A DNA stretch of 64,000 bases from Flagellimonas_A sp039592695 (GCF_039592695.1 NZ_JBBUTK010000003.1:524503-588502); one strand, 5' to 3'. Numbered from the stretch's first letter, positions 24,649 to 33,200 are shown. Notes: generated by a model not told the origin, from the letters alone. Made by a program: numbers and translations.

Positions 24649-25050
24649 GTGAACAAGGATAAAATCTTGGGAGAGCTAAAGTTCAAAGCTGTTAGAAGCA
24701 GTGGTGCTGGTGGACAGCATGTCAACAAGGTGGCCTCAAAAGTGGAGCTTTCTTTTGATGTTGCCAACTCATTGGGCTTAAAGCCTGAAGAAAAAGAACG
24801 GCTTCAAGAAAAAATATCGCATCGTCTGACCAATGAAGGTGTTTTGGTGCTGCAATGTGACGAGGCAAGAAGCCAGCATCAAAATAAAAAGCAGGTTGTT
24901 GAACGGTTTTTCGATGTATTGAAAAAGGCCTTGTACGTTCCCAAAAAACGGAAACGCACAAGGCCTTCAAAATCCTCAATAGAAAAGCGTCTTAAATCAA
25001 AAAGAAGATCTTCAGAGAAGAAAATCAACCGAAAGAAGCCTGATTTTTAA
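24649..25050 (+). CDS. arfB: Peptidyl-tRNA hydrolase of the ArfB type (ribosome rescue)
   Basis: A 133-residue RF1-like protein with the catalytic GGQ motif in SSGAGGQHVNKVASKVEL and a strongly basic C-terminal tail (KKRKRTRPSKSSIEKRLKSK), the element that enters the empty mRNA channel. Family members release stalled peptides from ribosomes lacking a stop codon. The only reasonable start is GTG at 24649. Confidence 0.9.
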   Translation: MNKDKILGELKFKAVRSSGAGGQHVNKVASKVELSFDVANSLGLKPEEKERLQEKISHRLTNEGVLVLQCDEARSQHQNKKQVVERFFDVLKKALYVPKKRKRTRPSKSSIEKRLKSKRRSSEKKINRKKPDF

Positions 25051-25100
25051 CACCCCTGCAAGCTTGGTATAACCAAAGCTTGCTGTCCCCTCAAGGGGAC
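25050..25100 (+). repeat. Palindromic repeat family, copy 2
   Basis: ACACCCCTG, hairpin CAAGCTTGGT-ATA-ACCAAAGCTTG, CT, then GTCCCCTCAAGGGGAC at 25085–25100. It starts at the last base of the arfB stop codon. Confidence 0.8.
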
Positions 25101-25164
25101 AACCCATAAGATTTCCCTTTGTTAGGAGAGGAACTCGCCTGCATGCAGATAGGTAATCGGAAGG

Positions 25165-25536
25165 CTATCCCATTTCTGGGACTTCATAGAAATACTGCGC
25201 TTTTTTGACTTTTCCGTTCTCGACCTCATAAACGCACAGTTCATCAAAAGCCCATCGGCCTTGTCCTTTGAAAGTGGCATCCATAGACATTGGTACCACA
25301 AAATGATTTGCAGCAACTACGGGGTCGCCCACAGAACCTCCATGGATTTCCTCAATGCCTTCAGCCCATTCGAGATAAGCATTCCAGATGTTTTCTTTTC
25401 CCTTGGTCACCTTCTCACCGGGCATTCCGTCCATCTCTATGCTTTCGGCATCATCCGCATATAGATCATAGGCTTCTTTGTACTTTTCTTCCCTGCAGAA
25501 TTGAACCAATTTGTCTGCTACTTCTTGTGTTGTCAT
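25165..25536 (-). CDS. SnoaL-like / NTF2-like protein
   Basis: A 123-residue protein, MTTQEVADKLVQFCREEKYKEAYDLYADDAESIEMDG. It has the helical start and cone-like sheet of the SnoaL/NTF2 fold, ending QYFYEVPEMG. It is a stand-alone gene between the palindromic repeat and the redox locus. No catalytic call is possible. Confidence 0.78.
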   Translation of the reverse strand: MTTQEVADKLVQFCREEKYKEAYDLYADDAESIEMDGMPGEKVTKGKENIWNAYLEWAEGIEEIHGGSVGDPVVAANHFVVPMSMDATFKGQGRWAFDELCVYEVENGKVKKAQYFYEVPEMG

Positions 25537-25643
25537 GAGTGTTTGTTTTTGGTTAATCCATTAAAGATAGTGAAGAACATGGTTTGCGGTTTTAAGGAAA
25601 AGTTAAATCAGATTCTTTCAATCTTTTGGCCAAAAAGAATACA

Positions 25644-26564
25644 TCAATCTTGCTGATTGTTGTCCTGCACTTTTTTTAAGTTCCGTTTAAAGTGAATCAC
25701 ATAGGTCATATTGAACCCAAAGTTTAAATTCGGGTTTCTGAAATTGAAATTATGCCTCGTTTGTGTGATGAAGGCATCCTCGACCATACGGACCGCATTG
25801 GTGAGCATAAACTGCAACATGACATCGCCTATTTCCCAATTTACGCCCAAGGCAAAAGGGCCATAAGTGTCAAAAGATTCTACAGGGTTGGTATTGTAAT
25901 AATATTCTGAAACCACCGAAACATGATTGCCCAGCTTGTACCTGCCACCAAAGCCAATGGCAAAATGGTTTTGGGGGTCTTCTTCTGAAAACACAAGCCC
26001 TCTATGGACAAACGTAGGCGCGATTTGAAGCGAGAAATTAGGAGTGACCTTTTTGGCGATGAGCATTTGCGTCGTATATGAAAGCCGGTCTGCAAAATCA
26101 TCTTGAATATTGGGTGCGGTCAGGGCCTCGCTAAAATAACTGGCACTTTGAAGCAGCGTAATGCTGAAGGGTGACCCCTTTTGGTCGCTGCGTTGTTGTA
26201 CCAGTTTGTATTTCAGATAACCGTCGAACAGCCCGTCAAAGGTAGTGCCGCCGAATCCCATCAAAAACCTATCGCTGACACCATATTCCAATGCGATACG
26301 GGTGCTCAAACGATCTGCGGCAAAACTCTGGGTTCTTTGTTCGGGAGTGTTCCAAAAACGGTTGGCCACGAAAACATCCAATATCCCTTTTTTTCGGGTC
26401 TCAATGGAGTGCCCGAAAGCAATTCTACTGAACTTGAACGTGGCTTGGGTATATTGTGGAATATCTTGCTGCTCCTCTTCAAGAATGCCCAAAAGGTCTT
26501 GCGCGACCATGGTATTTGCCACAGCTGCCCAAATCATAAACGTGATTAGCGCTCTAGCTTTCAT
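25644..26564 (-). CDS. DUF5777 family outer-membrane-like beta-barrel protein (copy B)
   Basis: A 306-residue protein from ATG 26564 (309 from 26573) with a signal peptide (MKARALITFMIWAAVANTMVAQ). The mature part is a series of alternating amphipathic strands (FGHSIETRKKGILDVFVANRF, LTTPTF-type turns, FAIGFGGRYKLGNHVSVVSEYYY) consistent with a barrel. The paralogue at 29628–30476 shares STKM/SIET…RFG-like openings and the segment IGFGGR(Y/Q)KL. Its start overlaps the YceI stop, so it is the last gene of the OB–YceI–DUF5777 group. Function unknown. Confidence 0.75.
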   Translation of the reverse strand: MKARALITFMIWAAVANTMVAQDLLGILEEEQQDIPQYTQATFKFSRIAFGHSIETRKKGILDVFVANRFWNTPEQRTQSFAADRLSTRIALEYGVSDRFLMGFGGTTFDGLFDGYLKYKLVQQRSDQKGSPFSITLLQSASYFSEALTAPNIQDDFADRLSYTTQMLIAKKVTPNFSLQIAPTFVHRGLVFSEEDPQNHFAIGFGGRYKLGNHVSVVSEYYYNTNPVESFDTYGPFALGVNWEIGDVMLQFMLTNAVRMVEDAFITQTRHNFNFRNPNLNFGFNMTYVIHFKRNLKKVQDNNQQD

Positions 26565-27099
26565 AGGGTTCATATTCAAATCGAAAATCCACAGAAATAG
26601 TTTTTGCAATATTTCCCGCCAAAAGTGGCGGTATCTTTATATTGTAGTCTTTGACATAGGCCTCAAATGTGCCCGACAGCACATACTTGCCCTCTATATT
26701 CTCAATTTTGGTCTTTATCTCCAACTCTTTGTTGACCCCGTGCATTGAAAATGTACCCCTGACCATTCTGGTCTGTTCGCCTTCGATAGAAGGATCAAAA
26801 TCTATGATTTTGCCTTCAAAGGTGGCTTTTGGATAAATATCCGATTCAATATAGCTTTCGTTAAAATGCTCACGCATCAGAGCCTTTTCAAACACAAAAG
26901 CATTCATAAGCATACTGACTGCGATTTTCGAACTTTCGAAATCGATTATGCTTGACACCTGGTTGTTTTGGGCCTTGATGTTCTCTACTGAAGTGTATGA
27001 GAAGAAAGAGACACTGCCCTGTCTGCAAATCACCTTTTCTGAATTATCGGTTTGCACACTGAACACCATGGTCAATATGAGCATAAACACCTTATTCAT
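26554..27099 (-). CDS. YceI family protein (copy B)
   Basis: A 181-residue exported protein: signal peptide, then the lipocalin-like YceI fold with SVSFFSYTSVENIKAQNNQV, the helix MLMNAFVFEKALMREHFNESYIESDIYPKATFEGKI and a final strand ISVDFRFEY. YceI proteins bind isoprenoid quinones or similar lipids in the periplasm. It overlaps the upstream OB-fold gene by 8 bp and the downstream DUF5777 gene by about 11 bp. The paralogue at 30905–31459 keeps the same MREHFNENYIES-type helix. Confidence 0.87.
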   Translation of the reverse strand: MNKVFMLILTMVFSVQTDNSEKVICRQGSVSFFSYTSVENIKAQNNQVSSIIDFESSKIAVSMLMNAFVFEKALMREHFNESYIESDIYPKATFEGKIIDFDPSIEGEQTRMVRGTFSMHGVNKELEIKTKIENIEGKYVLSGTFEAYVKDYNIKIPPLLAGNIAKTISVDFRFEYEPYES

Positions 27100-27502
27100 T
27101 TTGCAAAGTATTGTTCATGACACAATTTAACAGTATTACATCATTCAGATATCCCTTTAGAACACCTTTGATGTCAATGGCATCACCTTCTGACAAACCA
27201 AATTTAGAGTTTTCAAAAGATTCGTTCATTTCGCAAATTATGTAATGGTTACGGTTGGTGTTTCCCCTGATCAGAATGTTGAATTTACCATTTTTAGTAT
27301 TTGTCTCCTTTATGAATCCTTTTACTGACACCACTCCTTCCTTAGGAAAACTTTCATCGTTTTTTAAATCATTAATAAGTTCGTCGGCACTGTAAAATGC
27401 AATGGGCGCAACCATTGTAATGTCTTTTTGAAATATACTTTCACAACAAACCAAAAACAATGACAAAAAAATGAGGGCAACGATGTGTTTTGAATTTGTC
27501 AT
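27092..27502 (-). CDS. OB-fold putative lipoprotein (tRNA_anti-like, copy B)
   Basis: A 136-residue lipoprotein from ATG 27502 with lipobox LFLVCC. The mature domain shows SFPKEGVVSVKGFIKE, NGKFNILIRGNTNRNHYIICEM and EGDAIDIKGVLKGYLNDVILLNCVM, the five-strand OB pattern of tRNA_anti-like envelope proteins. Despite the family name this exported form is unlikely to bind RNA. The paralogue at 30489–30902 carries VSGTITEVEQNSIVLD and IVIKGRCVGFDELLLQVKI. Confidence 0.75.
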   Translation of the reverse strand: MTNSKHIVALIFLSLFLVCCESIFQKDITMVAPIAFYSADELINDLKNDESFPKEGVVSVKGFIKETNTKNGKFNILIRGNTNRNHYIICEMNESFENSKFGLSEGDAIDIKGVLKGYLNDVILLNCVMNNTLQNE

Positions 27503-27655
27503 AAGCCTTGTAAAGTTCTTAAAAAGAAAATTAACCCGATACTCGTTTTTGTTCTTGCGCATGATGGTTTGTTAAAATACTGGGGAACCCAAATAGGTTC
27601 CCCAGAGCTAACCAAACTTAACTAATCAAACACTAAACTTATTTTTCAGATCTCC

Positions 27656-29203
27656 TTAGTCTACAATCACAAATATGCCCGTCATCGAACCATGGAACTC
27701 GCAATTGTAAAAAAGCTTATCAGGAGCGTCTTGAGGTACTGTAAATGTTATCTGACCAGATGAAGCCCCATTATTTGCAACCCCATCATCAAAAGTATCG
27801 CCTGTGCCTGTGCCTTGGACCGACTTTATCAAAAATGGATGGCCGGGAGTATCAACATTAAAAACATAGGTTCTACCCCTTGTCAATGTAAAATTTGGGT
27901 TTTCAGCTTCATCCAAACCGCTATCGCTAAAGGTGTAGGAGGAAGCACCAATATTTCCAACCGTGAACGAGCTGCTCGTATCTTCATCGACAATCCGTAT
28001 TCTGCCCGTCATGGTACCGTGAAATTCACAATTGTAGAACAATACGTCAGGTGCACCTTCAGGCACCGTAAATGAAATCGTACCTGTCGCAGCACCATTA
28101 TTCGTGACACCATCATCAAAAGTATCGCCAGTACCGGTGCTTTGATTGGTCTTGATTAAAAACGGATGTCCGGGAGCATCTACGTTAAATTCATACGTTT
28201 TGCCCCTTATCAGTTCAATTTCAGGATTTTGAACATCAGTAAAAGCAAATGTATAAGCAGTGGCACCAACATTGCCCACTTCAAACGTTCTTTCAACTTC
28301 TGACTGTTGGTCATCATTTTCTGGAGCTGGCTCCGTATCTGGATTGACAATTGGCCAAATACCAGCAACTGGGAAACCTACACCAAAATTATCACCCCTA
28401 TTTTCGTCTCCGCCGAAGTAGTACAAAGGCCAACCTTTATAGGTTACCTGGGTCTCGCCGAAAACATCGATCGTGCCAAAATCCGAGGGATCAAAAATGC
28501 TGGGGATATTGACAACATCTATTTTAAGAATGGGCCATACTCCATCATTTGAAAAGTCTTCGTTGGTGAAGGTGTTCGTGTCTTCCTTGTCATTTGAAAA
28601 ATGATAAATGGTACGCCCACTGGCATTGGTCATGTAAAATGTTTCCTCATCACCTGGTTGGTAGGTTGAAGTAAGGTTGGTTTCGTTGCCATCGGCATCG
28701 CGCCCCACCAATTGTGCTCTGGTAACCATAATTGAGTAATCAGGTTTTGCCACAAACCACACTCCCCCGGATCCATCACCGTTGACATCACCTGCTGCCG
28801 CATCATTGACGAAGCGATACAATGGCCATCCTTTAAAGGTTGTTTGTTCAGCGCCATCTTCTCGTGTAATGGCGCCAAAATCAGCTGTATCAAGGCCCTC
28901 ATCCAAAGTCAATTCTGAAGGGTTAAAAGCAGGCCAAACATCAGCACAATCGCCAAGGCAATTGGCATCACCCTTACTGTCTGGTGCAAAAAAGTAAAGT
29001 GTAAAACCATCGGCATCTGTCAATACTTGACCAAATGTGGCGTCGTTTCGCAATTGAACTTGGTTTGGGTCTTCAGAGCTTCCGTCATCATCCCCTGGGT
29101 CTTCACCTTGATCAGGCGGGTTTGGGTCACCACCATAACCATCATCTGTCTCGCAAGCTGCTATGGCTGTTATTACCAACAATGCTAAAATCATCTTTTT
29201 CAT
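27656..29203 (-). CDS. Lipoprotein with four YxFxxD motifs and two type-1 copper (cupredoxin) domains
   Basis: A 515-residue lipoprotein (lipobox AIAAC, Cys17) with an acidic linker to about residue 48. Residues 50–290 contain four Yx(F/W/Y)xxD motifs (Y70–D75, Y129–D134, Y200–D205, Y261–D266), the COG4315-type secreted repeat. Residues 305–405 and 411–515 are two similar cupredoxin domains, each with GHPF and NCEFHGxM: His346, Cys392, His395, Met398 and His455, Cys501, His504, Met507. These are the ligands of blue copper electron carriers. The order suggests an outer-surface or periplasmic electron-transfer protein. It lies among YceI and barrel genes. Confidence 0.85.
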   Translation of the reverse strand: MKKMILALLVITAIAACETDDGYGGDPNPPDQGEDPGDDDGSSEDPNQVQLRNDATFGQVLTDADGFTLYFFAPDSKGDANCLGDCADVWPAFNPSELTLDEGLDTADFGAITREDGAEQTTFKGWPLYRFVNDAAAGDVNGDGSGGVWFVAKPDYSIMVTRAQLVGRDADGNETNLTSTYQPGDEETFYMTNASGRTIYHFSNDKEDTNTFTNEDFSNDGVWPILKIDVVNIPSIFDPSDFGTIDVFGETQVTYKGWPLYYFGGDENRGDNFGVGFPVAGIWPIVNPDTEPAPENDDQQSEVERTFEVGNVGATAYTFAFTDVQNPEIELIRGKTYEFNVDAPGHPFLIKTNQSTGTGDTFDDGVTNNGAATGTISFTVPEGAPDVLFYNCEFHGTMTGRIRIVDEDTSSSFTVGNIGASSYTFSDSGLDEAENPNFTLTRGRTYVFNVDTPGHPFLIKSVQGTGTGDTFDDGVANNGASSGQITFTVPQDAPDKLFYNCEFHGSMTGIFVIVD

Positions 29204-29343
29204 TTTGTTTGTTTTTAGAATTAATACTGGCCCAAAGAACGCCCTAACTACGGCCGTTTACCTAATAAAGTAGTGTCAAGCGGAAAAATGGGCTTTAAAG
29301 CGGAATGCATTTTTGTTATACTTCGTTTTTGTTGTATTTGGTC

Positions 29344-29616
29344 TCAACAATTGCAAACAAGTCTTTTGCCGTACTGGGTTTGGGAAGGTATTTCCCCAAT
29401 TTCAGGATAACCCATCTCGGTCAATGTGTTCAAAGCGACCGCCAGTTCGTTCGCCCTGAAAAAACTGAAAATGACCATCGCATATTCTGGATAAAGGTTG
29501 ATGTCGGCGATATCCTCAATTTTTTGAAGCTCTTCCTTGATTTTAAATTGGCATCGTCTGCAAAAGCTCTTTTGAACTTCAATTTTTGCCACATTTCTTT
29601 TTGTTGCTGTTTTCAT
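29344..29616 (-). CDS. Small HMA-like CxxC metal-binding protein
   Basis: A 90-residue protein. VAKIEVQKSFCRRCQFKIKEELQKIEDIADINLY has the beta-alpha-beta start and CxxC loop (Cys19, Cys22) of heavy-metal-associated domains, and a second thiol pair CNC closes the chain (Cys88, Cys90). No signal peptide is seen, so it is probably a cytosolic copper-type chaperone or metal sensor. It sits 11 bp downstream of the DUF5777 gene in the same operon as a predicted copper protein. Confidence 0.7.
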   Translation of the reverse strand: MKTATKRNVAKIEVQKSFCRRCQFKIKEELQKIEDIADINLYPEYAMVIFSFFRANELAVALNTLTEMGYPEIGEIPSQTQYGKRLVCNC

Positions 29617-29627
29617 GTATGTTTTTG

Positions 29628-30476
29628 TTAATTGAATACTCTTGAAAGGTTAAATCCGAAGAAAAAATCCCCCGACCCCCAATCACCAGTGCCTTGACCC
29701 AAAAAGCCATTGGTATTCATGGGCTGGGCATTCGTAAAATGAAGCTGAAAGACGTGGCCCCCTGTTTCAATGTCTACCCCTACCGAAAGTGAATTTCTAA
29801 AAGGTGAAGTCTCTGCCCGGTTTAAATGAAGTCCGTAATCAAAATTGAGTGAAAATCTCTTGGTCAGTTTTTGTCTTCCCCCAAAACCAATGACGTATTG
29901 TGAATTGTGCTGTTCATTTATTGCGACATAGTTGTCGTGAAAAAATGTTGGCATAAGCTGTAAAGACAAACTTTCACTTATCTTTTTTGATATTAAAAGT
30001 TGTGCGGTGTAGCCCAATCTGTTTTCAAACTCAAGCCCAGGTAGTACAACTTCGTCCAAAGCGGTATTCACCAAAATGTTGTTTGAACTGACAATGGTGA
30101 ACGGAAAACCTCCTTTTTTCTCCCTAAACAGTCTAAGTTTTAGTGAGCTTTCATAGATTTTTTGAAAAGAGCTTCTTGAGACACCAATGTTGATGCCATC
30201 GGAAATACCGTAAATAAAATTCAGTCGGGTCACGGCTTGGTCCAACCCGAAAAAATCTTCAAACCCTGTTTTCACAGAGCCAAATCTGTGGGAGACCACA
30301 AAATAAAGTTCCTTTGATGAGACCATTTTTGTGGATTCGAAGTTTACAATCTTAAGGCCTTTAAAAGCGGCGCTTTTGTAATCATCCACTTCTACCGTAT
30401 CCAATTCGGCCAACAAATCATCCTGGCCTAAAAGTCCAAATGGCAACAGCAGCAGTATGCAAATAAAATTTTTCAT
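29628..30476 (-). CDS. DUF5777 family outer-membrane-like beta-barrel protein (copy A)
   Basis: A 282-residue protein with a signal peptide (MKNFICILLLLPFGLLGQ). Amphipathic strands such as KELYFVVSHRFGSVKTGFEDFFGLDQ, INIGVSRSSFQKIYESSLKLRLF and YVIGFGGRQKLTKRFSLNFDYGLHLN indicate a small outer-membrane barrel ending in a strand with terminal Phe-Asn. It is paralogous to 25644–26564. It follows the OB-fold gene after 12 bp. Confidence 0.77.
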   Translation of the reverse strand: MKNFICILLLLPFGLLGQDDLLAELDTVEVDDYKSAAFKGLKIVNFESTKMVSSKELYFVVSHRFGSVKTGFEDFFGLDQAVTRLNFIYGISDGINIGVSRSSFQKIYESSLKLRLFREKKGGFPFTIVSSNNILVNTALDEVVLPGLEFENRLGYTAQLLISKKISESLSLQLMPTFFHDNYVAINEQHNSQYVIGFGGRQKLTKRFSLNFDYGLHLNRAETSPFRNSLSVGVDIETGGHVFQLHFTNAQPMNTNGFLGQGTGDWGSGDFFFGFNLSRVFN

Positions 30477-30488
30477 GTTTGTTTTGTT

Positions 30489-30902
30489 TTATAGTTGATG
30501 TCTCTTGTCAATAACCGAGGCTTGGTCAATTTTTACCTGTAACAACAATTCATCAAAGCCGACACATCTTCCCTTGATTACGATGGGCTGTCCATCTTCA
30601 AAATTGTTTTCAGCGTTGGCCAGAAAATTGACCATGACCCTTTTGTCAAGCACGATGCTGTTCTGTTCGACCTCTGTTATTGTTCCAGAAACCTCAAGGA
30701 CTTCATCCATATACTTTTGAACCGAAGAGGCTTCGTTGTTTGCAAAAAAGTATTGCAGTTCATCAGCTGCGATCTGAAAAGTGGCCTCTTCTTTTGATAT
30801 TTCCCGGTGTTTTGAGTTAAAGGTCATGTTGTAGGCAACCCCTGCCAAAATTGCCAGTGCCAAAACAACCAATCCGATGATATATAGCCGTCTCTTTTTC
30901 AT
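30489..30902 (-). CDS. OB-fold protein with N-terminal anchor (tRNA_anti-like, copy A)
   Basis: A 137-residue protein with one N-terminal hydrophobic helix (LYIIGLVVLALAILAGVAY), a connecting helix and an OB-like domain (YMDEVLEVSGTITEVEQ, NSIVLDKRVMVNFLAN, GQPIVIKGRCVGFD). The helix is not followed by a lipobox, so this copy is inner-membrane-anchored, unlike the lipoprotein copy B. It starts 2 bp after the YceI stop. Confidence 0.74.
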   Translation of the reverse strand: MKKRRLYIIGLVVLALAILAGVAYNMTFNSKHREISKEEATFQIAADELQYFFANNEASSVQKYMDEVLEVSGTITEVEQNSIVLDKRVMVNFLANAENNFEDGQPIVIKGRCVGFDELLLQVKIDQASVIDKRHQL

Positions 30903-30904
30903 GA

Positions 30905-31459
30905 TCAGTTGAGATTAAAATCAAGGGACACCTTTACTTCTTTGGCAATTTTGTTTTTGACAATCGATGGGATCTTGATGTCAAAATCATCAGGGGTGAC
31001 AATGAACGAACCCCTGATGACAACACCATCACCAGACTTGCTAACATCTAAATGCGTATCAATGTTCTTTTCTTTTCCATGCAATTGTAATTTCCCATCT
31101 ACGCGCACTTTTTTGGGTTCATTGCCCAAGTCAGTGATGTTAAAATCAATAAGTTTTCCTTTGAATGTGGCTTTGGGATAGGTTTCTGATTCGATGTAGT
31201 TCTCATTAAAGTGTTCTTCCATCAACGAGTTTTTGAATCGAAATCCTTTTATCAAAGCCAAAGAGGCTATTTCATTTTTTTCGGTGTCCATAACGGCTGT
31301 GACCGATTCGTTTTTGGCCTCAACGGGCTCGAACAAGGCCTCAGATGCTTCAAACTCAACCGTTCCGTTTTTGTCGACCAATCGTTGGGCCGTTGATTTG
31401 AAACTGGTAAATGCCAAAAGCAGCAGTGTAATCGTTATAGTGGTTCGTCGTATTTTCAT
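30905..31459 (-). CDS. YceI family protein (copy A)
   Basis: A 184-residue exported protein with a signal peptide, then VDKNGTVEFEASEALFEPVEAKNESVTAVMD and the conserved helix ALIKGFRFKNSLMEEHFNENYIESETYPKATFKGKL. It ends VKVSLDFNLN. The lipocalin-like fold typically carries a quinone or other polyprenyl lipid. It follows the cytochrome gene after 26 bp. Confidence 0.87.
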   Translation of the reverse strand: MKIRRTTITITLLLLAFTSFKSTAQRLVDKNGTVEFEASEALFEPVEAKNESVTAVMDTEKNEIASLALIKGFRFKNSLMEEHFNENYIESETYPKATFKGKLIDFNITDLGNEPKKVRVDGKLQLHGKEKNIDTHLDVSKSGDGVVIRGSFIVTPDDFDIKIPSIVKNKIAKEVKVSLDFNLN

Positions 31460-31485
31460 TTTTAAGGATCTTTAATTTGTTATAT

Positions 31486-31881
31486 TTAATTTTCAGGTGT
31501 TCCTTTTTCAATCCATTCATCAAAAGCATCAATGGTACTTTGCGGCAAACGCCCTGCAGGAGGCATTGCCCCAGCTGCTCCGGATTGCCTGGATATGGCA
31601 CTTAAGATTCCGTTTGCCCTCGCACTTACCTGTGAAAAGTTTACCAATGCGAAAGGTGCCCCGTTTCGTGGCGGACTGGAATGGCACGAAATACAGTTGG
31701 AGTCAACTATTGCCTTGATGGTGTCATCATAAGTAATGGCCGAATCTGTCGGGTCTTCCCCAGACCCATCATCTTCATTGTCCGTGCCATCAGGGGCAAT
31801 CAAATCGTTTTCACTGTCGTACGTACAGGAAGTCAGCAATGCCAGAAAGCATCCTATCAGTAAAATTTTGGTCTTGTTCAT
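31486..31881 (-). CDS. c-type cytochrome lipoprotein
   Basis: A 131-residue lipoprotein (lipobox LLTSC, Cys19) with a low-complexity acidic linker (about 22–48) and a single heme site CISCH (Cys63, Cys66, His67). Met106 in GAMPPAGRLP is the likely axial ligand. The cytochrome-c-like end DAFDEWIEKGTPEN is typical of planctomycete/Bacteroidota-type small cytochromes. It is first in the minus-strand operon and starts about 70 bp from the direct-repeat operator candidate. Confidence 0.87.
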   Translation of the reverse strand: MNKTKILLIGCFLALLTSCTYDSENDLIAPDGTDNEDDGSGEDPTDSAITYDDTIKAIVDSNCISCHSSPPRNGAPFALVNFSQVSARANGILSAISRQSGAAGAMPPAGRLPQSTIDAFDEWIEKGTPEN

Positions 31882-31949
31882 TTTTCTTCCGTTTGTGATT
31901 CTGTGGTGCTAAGCAACTGATATTTGGCATCTTACTAAGTAAGAATCTG

Positions 31950-31981
31950 TGTGAAAGGGAATTCTTGAATGTGAAAGGGAA
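31950..31981. promoter_or_regulatory. Direct-repeat operator candidate for the LytTR regulator
   Basis: TGTGAAAGGGAA occurs at 31950–31961 and again at 31970–31981: a perfect 12-bp repeat with a 20-bp period, in the divergent region between the cytochrome operon and the LytTR gene. LytTR domains bind pairs of direct repeats with a period near two helical turns. A partial inverted match (TTTCAC) lies near 31999–32004. Confidence 0.6.
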
Positions 31982-32033
31982 AAATTGGGGGTTTAAAATT
32001 TCACCTATATGGTAAATCTTTCATGTTTGCGAA

Positions 32034-32061
32034 TTGAATCTTTAAATTGCAGGTACATTTT
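32034..32061 (+). promoter_or_regulatory. Candidate promoter of the LytTR regulator
   Basis: TTG at 32034–32036 and TACATTTT at 32054–32061 (one mismatch to TAnnTTTG) are 17 bp apart, and the box ends 5 bp before the ATG. The direct repeats lie about 55–85 bp upstream, a position suited to control in both directions. Confidence 0.45.
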
Positions 32062-32066
32062 TCAAA

Positions 32067-33176
32067 ATGCAGAAAGACAGACTTTATTTATTAAGCTTTT
32101 TGGCCGTCACCCTGATTTTTATTTTGATCTCTGGCGTGGCCATCGAGTATTTTGTAAAGTACGGTGCAGATAGGTTACTGAACACCCAACTGGAATCAAG
32201 CAAGCGTGAGGCAAAAGAAATTGCAACCTTTATAGGAGCGCAAATTGAAAACGGTTCAGGAAAAGAACAAACTATTGAGGCACTGCAAAACAGTATCTCA
32301 AAGGCCAATCTTGATATGGGCTTTATAAGTATGTTCGATTGGTCTGGCCGAATAGTTTGTCATCCGGAAAACAATAAGGTAGGCCAACTTATCTCGCCCA
32401 AAGAGTCGTTTGTGTCTTCAGTTTCTGACGATTTGACCCCTGAAGATTTTTATGAGCTCCTAAAATTAAAGCGGGAAGCGGGGGGCATTCGTGATTTTGA
32501 AGGTGATTCCCAAGATTCAGAAGTCGTGTACCTATATCCTGTCAATGGTACTGATTGGATGGTAGCGGCCCATGCCAATATCGACAAAATATCAAATGAA
32601 ATCGATAATCTTAGAAATAGGTTCTACACCATTTTGGGTATCATGGGGCTGGTCATGATCTTAACCTCCGTAATTGCCGTAAGACTTATCGGCAGTTCGT
32701 ATGAAAAACGATTAGAGGCAAAAAACCAGAAACTTTCTGATGAGGTTATCAATCTTGCCAAACTCAACAGGGCGGTAGGTGACTATCAACAGAAGGTCAG
32801 TGAAAAGAACCCGGCCAAGAAAATTGAAGACGGCACGACAAAAAAAAGGATACTGACCTATTTGCGCAACGAACTGTTGCCCATTTCCATAGAAGAGATT
32901 GCCCATATCTATACCGAGAATACCATTACCTATGTAGTATGTGACGACGGCAAGCGTTCCACTTCCAACCTGAGTCTTGATGAACTGTTTTCGAATCTTG
33001 ACAGCAGTTACTTTTTTAGGGCGAACAGGCAATTCATCATTGCCATATCTGCCATAGATAAAATTGTAAGATATGGCAACAACCAATTGAAGATACTGGT
33101 GAACCCAAATTCTGAGGTCGATATCATCATCAGCAAAAATAAGGCTGCCGAGTTCAAACAGTGGCTTAATCTGTGA
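32067..33176 (+). CDS. Membrane-bound one-component regulator: Cache-like sensor with LytTR DNA-binding domain
   Basis: A 369-residue protein. TM1 lies at about 6–29, a periplasmic domain of about 155 residues follows (Cache-like, with DMGFISMFDWSGRIVCHPE and VVYLYPVNGTDWMVAAHANID), then TM2 at about 186–208. A charged coiled coil (210–245) leads to a LytTR domain (262–367, signature SYFFRANRQFIIAISAI). There is no kinase or receiver, so ligand sensing is coupled directly to DNA binding. It is divergent from the redox operon with a direct-repeat site between them, suggesting it controls that operon. Confidence 0.85.
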   Translation: MQKDRLYLLSFLAVTLIFILISGVAIEYFVKYGADRLLNTQLESSKREAKEIATFIGAQIENGSGKEQTIEALQNSISKANLDMGFISMFDWSGRIVCHPENNKVGQLISPKESFVSSVSDDLTPEDFYELLKLKREAGGIRDFEGDSQDSEVVYLYPVNGTDWMVAAHANIDKISNEIDNLRNRFYTILGIMGLVMILTSVIAVRLIGSSYEKRLEAKNQKLSDEVINLAKLNRAVGDYQQKVSEKNPAKKIEDGTTKKRILTYLRNELLPISIEEIAHIYTENTITYVVCDDGKRSTSNLSLDELFSNLDSSYFFRANRQFIIAISAIDKIVRYGNNQLKILVNPNSEVDIIISKNKAAEFKQWLNL

Positions 33177-33200
33177 CCAAGAAGATAGTGTGATTCGGTT

